A DNA stretch of 64,000 nt from the NCBI GenBank assembly GCA_014360195.1, contig JACIXY010000001.1, forward strand, positions 398,588-462,587, read 5' to 3'. The notes beneath the pieces were generated by a model, which did not search any database, was not told the DNA's origin, and worked only from the letters and a program-made list of their open reading frames with translations. Positions within the stretch are counted from its first letter, which is position 1. The number at the start of each line of letters is the position of its first letter. Positions 61,450 to 64,000 of this stretch are shown piece by piece. This DNA is from Bacillota bacterium. Its GTDB lineage: Bacteria > Bacillota > SHA-98 > UBA4971. Made by a program: the position numbers and the translations under genes.

Positions 61450-61548
61450 CCGCAAGATGCGGCGCGGCGGTCGCCTGCGGGTGCCGCGTGGCGCGTCGCC
61501 GCTGGTGGCCGCCCCAGCCCGGAGCTCAGATCAGGGAGGTACAGGCAA

Positions 61549-62112
61549 TTGGACGAAGCAAGAATCATGCGCGCGGTCAGAGAGATACTTGAGGCCATTG
61601 GAGAGGATCCGGACCGCGAGGGTCTCCGGGAGACGCCTCGCCGGATCGCAAGGATGTGCGAAGAGATATTCTGCGGGATCGGCAAGGACCCCCGCGACCT
61701 CCTTACTCCGGTCTTCAACGAGCACCACGAGGAAATGGTCATCATCAAGGATATCCCGTTCTACTCCATGTGCGAGCACCATCTCCTGCCTTTCCACGGC
61801 AAGGCGCACGTGGCCTACCTGCCCAAGGGCGGCCGCGTCGTTGGCCTGAGCAAGCTCGCGCGGGTGGTCGAGACCGTCGCAAGGCGCCCGCAACTCCAGG
61901 AAAGGCTCACGAGCGAGATCGCGGACATGATCAACGAAGCGCTGAAGCCCCACGGGGTGGTGGTGGTGATCGAGGCCGAGCACATGTGCATGTCGATGCG
62001 CGGGGTGACGAAGCCGGGCAGCATCGCCGTGACCTCCGCCGTACGGGGCCTGTTCCGCAAGGACGTCGCCGCAAGGGCCGAGGCGTTCTCCCTCATCAAG
62101 GGTCAGCCGTAG
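61549..62112 (+). CDS. folE: GTP cyclohydrolase I
   Basis: FolE converts GTP to 7,8-dihydroneopterin triphosphate at the head of folate or queuosine-type pathways. It has 187 residues with zinc ligands Cys and His in [19 protein letters not shown] and Cys in [22 protein letters not shown] and the [13 protein letters not shown] segment are also conserved. The start is TTG at 61549 after GGGAGGT. It is a zinc-type FolE1. Confidence 0.95.
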   Translation: MDEARIMRAVREILEAIGEDPDREGLRETPRRIARMCEEIFCGIGKDPRDLLTPVFNEHHEEMVIIKDIPFYSMCEHHLLPFHGKAHVAYLPKGGRVVGLSKLARVVETVARRPQLQERLTSEIADMINEALKPHGVVVVIEAEHMCMSMRGVTKPGSIAVTSAVRGLFRKDVAARAEAFSLIKGQP

Positions 62113-62268
62113 CTCCGACGCGACGCCCACAAGACCCGCTCTGGCAGGCCCCGCCCCTGGCGCTGATCTGGCTGTGGGCTTGCCAGGTGCAGGTATGCGA
62201 CGGGGTGCTCTACGCGTGTTCCGGCCGTTCGCGCTCCTGTGTGTCCGTCCACTATTTTCGAAGCCTGG

Positions 62269-62299
62269 GTAATAATCGCTCCCTCCACTCATATACATT
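62269..62299 (+). promoter_or_regulatory. Putative sigma-E promoter of spoIVA
   Basis: GTAATAAT (62269-62276) and TATACATT (62292-62299) with a 15-bp spacer resemble the sigma-E -35 and -10 elements in the only AT-rich patch of the 232-bp folE-spoIVA gap. spoIVA is a sigma-E gene in B. subtilis. Confidence 0.5.
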
Positions 62300-62344
62300 A
62301 TTCTGAAAGCCGGGTGCGATCCGGTGCCGGGGGAGGGAGCCGGT

Positions 62345-63823
62345 ATGGAGACGTTCGATATCTTCCAGGACATCGCTACAAGGACGGGCGGCGATATCTA
62401 CATCGGAGTGGTCGGGCCGGTCAGAACGGGAAAGTCCACATTCATCAAGCGCTTCATGGACCTCCTGGTCCTCCCGAAGATCTCTGACGTATACGATAAG
62501 CAGCGCTCAGTGGACGAACTCCCGCAGAGCGGCGGCGGTAGGACCATCATGACCACCGAGCCCAAGTTCGTGCCGAGCGAGGCCGTGGAAGTCGAAATCG
62601 AAGACAACGTCAAGGTCTGGGTCAGACTCGTTGACTGTGTCGGCTATACGGTGAGGGGGGCGCTGGGCTACGAGGACGAGGCCGGCCCGAGGATGGTCGT
62701 TACGCCGTGGTTCGACTACGAGATCCCGTTCGAGGAGGCGGCGGAGTTCGGCACGCGGAAGGTGATAACGGACCACTCCACCATCGGCCTCGTCGTGCTG
62801 ACCGACGGGTCGATCACGGAGATCCCAAGAGAGAACTACGCGCCGGCGGAAGAGCGAGTCATCGCGGAGCTTCGCCAGCTTCACAAGCCTTTCGTGGCGG
62901 TCCTCAACTCGGTGGCGCCGTGGTCAAGGGAGGCCCAGGACCTCGCATCTAAGCTAGCCGAGAAGTACCAGGTGCCGGTCATCCCTCTCGATTGCATGAG
63001 GATGGATGTCGAGGACGTCAAGGGAGTCCTGCGCGAGGTGCTCTACGAGTTCCCCGTCCGCGAGGTAAGCGTGCGGCTGCCCGTGTGGCTGAGCGAGCTC
63101 GCCGAAGACCACTGGCTCAGGCAGAGGTTCCAGGAGGCTGTGGTCACCACCGTGAAGGAAGTCAAGAGGATACGCGACATACATGGGGTCGTGGATAAGC
63201 TCTCCGAAGAGGAGTTCGTGTCTGGGGCTGACCTCACCACGATGGAACTCGGTACAGGAACGGTGGTCATCGACCTTGAGGCGCCGAGGAGCTTGTTCTT
63301 CCAGGTGGTCCAGGAAGTAAGCGGCCTTGAGGTGGAAGGCGATCACCATCTGCTGCGGCTCATGAAGGAGCTTTCGGTGGCAAAGAGGGAATACGACAAG
63401 ATCGCAGACGGCCTGCGGGATGCGCGCGAGTTGGGATACGGTATAGTCATGCCGCTGCTGGATGAGCTCACGTTCGAGGAGCCGGAGCTGATCAGGCAGG
63501 GAAGCCGGTTCGGCGTGAGGCTCAAGGCGTCGGCGCCGTCCATCCACATGATCCGGGCGAACATCGAGACGGAGGTCACGACGAACGTAGGAACGGAGAG
63601 ACAGGGAGAAGAGCTTGTCAGGCGACTGTCGGAGGAGTTCGAGAAAGATCCTGACCGCATCTGGAACACCGACTTCCTTGGGAAGTCCCTGCATGAGCTG
63701 GTGAAAGAGGGAATCGAGAGCAAGCTCTACCGGATGCCCGAGAATGCGCAGCAAAAGCTCCAGGAGACTCTCCAGAAGATCGTCAACGAAGGCAGCGGCG
63801 GGCTCATTTGCATAATCCTGTGA
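62345..63823 (+). CDS. spoIVA: Stage IV sporulation protein A, spore coat morphogenetic ATPase
   Basis: SpoIVA polymerises with ATP hydrolysis on the forespore surface as the base layer of the coat. It has 492 residues, the same length as the B. subtilis protein. Residues 1-240 form the TRAFAC-derived ATPase with Walker A GPVRTGKSTFIK and the VDCVGYTVRGALGYED switch region; the middle domain and the C-terminal segment follow, ending with SGGLICIIL and its Cys. ATG at 62345 follows GGGAGGGAG by about 8 bp and gives the family-standard METFDIFQDIATRTGGDIY; GTG at 62324 is rejected. Confidence 0.97.
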   Translation: METFDIFQDIATRTGGDIYIGVVGPVRTGKSTFIKRFMDLLVLPKISDVYDKQRSVDELPQSGGGRTIMTTEPKFVPSEAVEVEIEDNVKVWVRLVDCVGYTVRGALGYEDEAGPRMVVTPWFDYEIPFEEAAEFGTRKVITDHSTIGLVVLTDGSITEIPRENYAPAEERVIAELRQLHKPFVAVLNSVAPWSREAQDLASKLAEKYQVPVIPLDCMRMDVEDVKGVLREVLYEFPVREVSVRLPVWLSELAEDHWLRQRFQEAVVTTVKEVKRIRDIHGVVDKLSEEEFVSGADLTTMELGTGTVVIDLEAPRSLFFQVVQEVSGLEVEGDHHLLRLMKELSVAKREYDKIADGLRDARELGYGIVMPLLDELTFEEPELIRQGSRFGVRLKASAPSIHMIRANIETEVTTNVGTERQGEELVRRLSEEFEKDPDRIWNTDFLGKSLHELVKEGIESKLYRMPENAQQKLQETLQKIVNEGSGGLICIIL

Positions 63824-64000
63824 GGACTGCGCGGCGTGGAGCAGAACTAGAGAGCAGGCGGAAAGCGGATAGCCGCAGACAGGGAACAGACCGGGGAAAA
63901 GAAGAGGCAGGGAGCAGGGAAAAGAACAGGAGAGCGAGGACCATCGGTCAGGGGTGCAGGCGAGGTAGAGAGGTAGAGTACATAATGGTGAGGAGAAAGG
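63824..64000 (+). other. Purine-rich region after spoIVA, cut by the window edge
   Basis: This stretch is dominated by A and G (AGAGAGCAGGCGGAAAGCGG and similar). I see no gene or terminator. An ATG near 63985, followed by GTGAGGAG, is too close to the edge to judge. Confidence 0.4.

Overview
The window is 64 kb of high-GC (roughly 65%) bacterial DNA from an endospore-forming member of the Bacillota. The evidence is a complete spoIIIAA-AH operon, spoVB, spoVK and spoIVA, and a gene order (efp, spoIIIA, accBC, asp23-type genes, nusB, xseAB, ispA, dxs, tlyA, argR, recN) that matches the conserved Bacillus/Clostridia block. Tungsten-type aldehyde:ferredoxin oxidoreductase, many ferredoxins and LL-diaminopimelate aminotransferase suggest an anaerobe from a deep clostridial or Limnochordia-like lineage; the exact taxon is inference. 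A secretin gene in the pilus cluster raises the possibility of a two-membrane envelope.

Layout. 1-8.8 kb: a type IV pilus operon (pilT, cut by the left edge; pilC; a GspG-type pilin; prepilin peptidase; pilM; pilN; a fused pilO-pilP; pilQ). 9.1-11 kb: Xaa-Pro peptidase and EF-P. 11.2-17.3 kb: spoIIIAA-AH behind a good sigma-E-type promoter. 17.5-20.9 kb: accB, accC, and the asp23/amaP/DUF2273 envelope-stress cluster. 20.9-31.4 kb: nusB, xseA, xseB, ispA, an OLE (ornate large extremophilic) RNA of about 630 nt, its membrane partner OapA, dxs, tlyA, nadK, argR, recN. 31.6-37.9 kb: an accessory redox island where spoIVB would be expected, with a five-gene iron-sulfur/FAD amine or amino-acid dehydrogenase, then ferredoxin, AOR and a MoaD-like carrier. 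38-41.4 kb: an amidase fused to a CofE-like domain, and spoVB. 41.5-48.9 kb: miaB, mutS, mutL, miaA, hfq. 49.2-50.1 kb, minus strand: a MazF-type toxin and HTH antitoxin. 50.5-53 kb: spoVK, a small GTPase and two small membrane proteins. 53-56.5 kb: dapF, dapL and a YnbB-type PLP enzyme. 56.6-64 kb: speD, M42 peptidase, a secreted DUF4139 protein, a small unknown, a YprB-like nuclease, folE, spoIVA.

Structures beyond ordinary genes: (i) two perfect 73-bp inverted repeats inside the fused pilO-pilP gene, flanking 424 bp that encode the membrane anchor of the PilP half, which looks like an invertible segment; (ii) the OLE RNA, with a near-consensus promoter and a long stem pairing its two ends; (iii) a family of intergenic elements of about 130-200 bp with CTAAGTG ends, at least three full and several partial copies, several of which supply the stop codon of the gene before them; (iv) repeated hexanucleotide microsatellites, three of them encoding Gln-rich linkers.

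Almost all genes run on the plus strand in tight operons, often with 4-bp stop/start overlaps (pilM-pilN, pilN-pilO, xseB-ispA, miaB-mutS, mutS-mutL, dapF-dapL, dapL-ynbB). No tRNA, rRNA, CRISPR array, transposase or phage gene was recognised.
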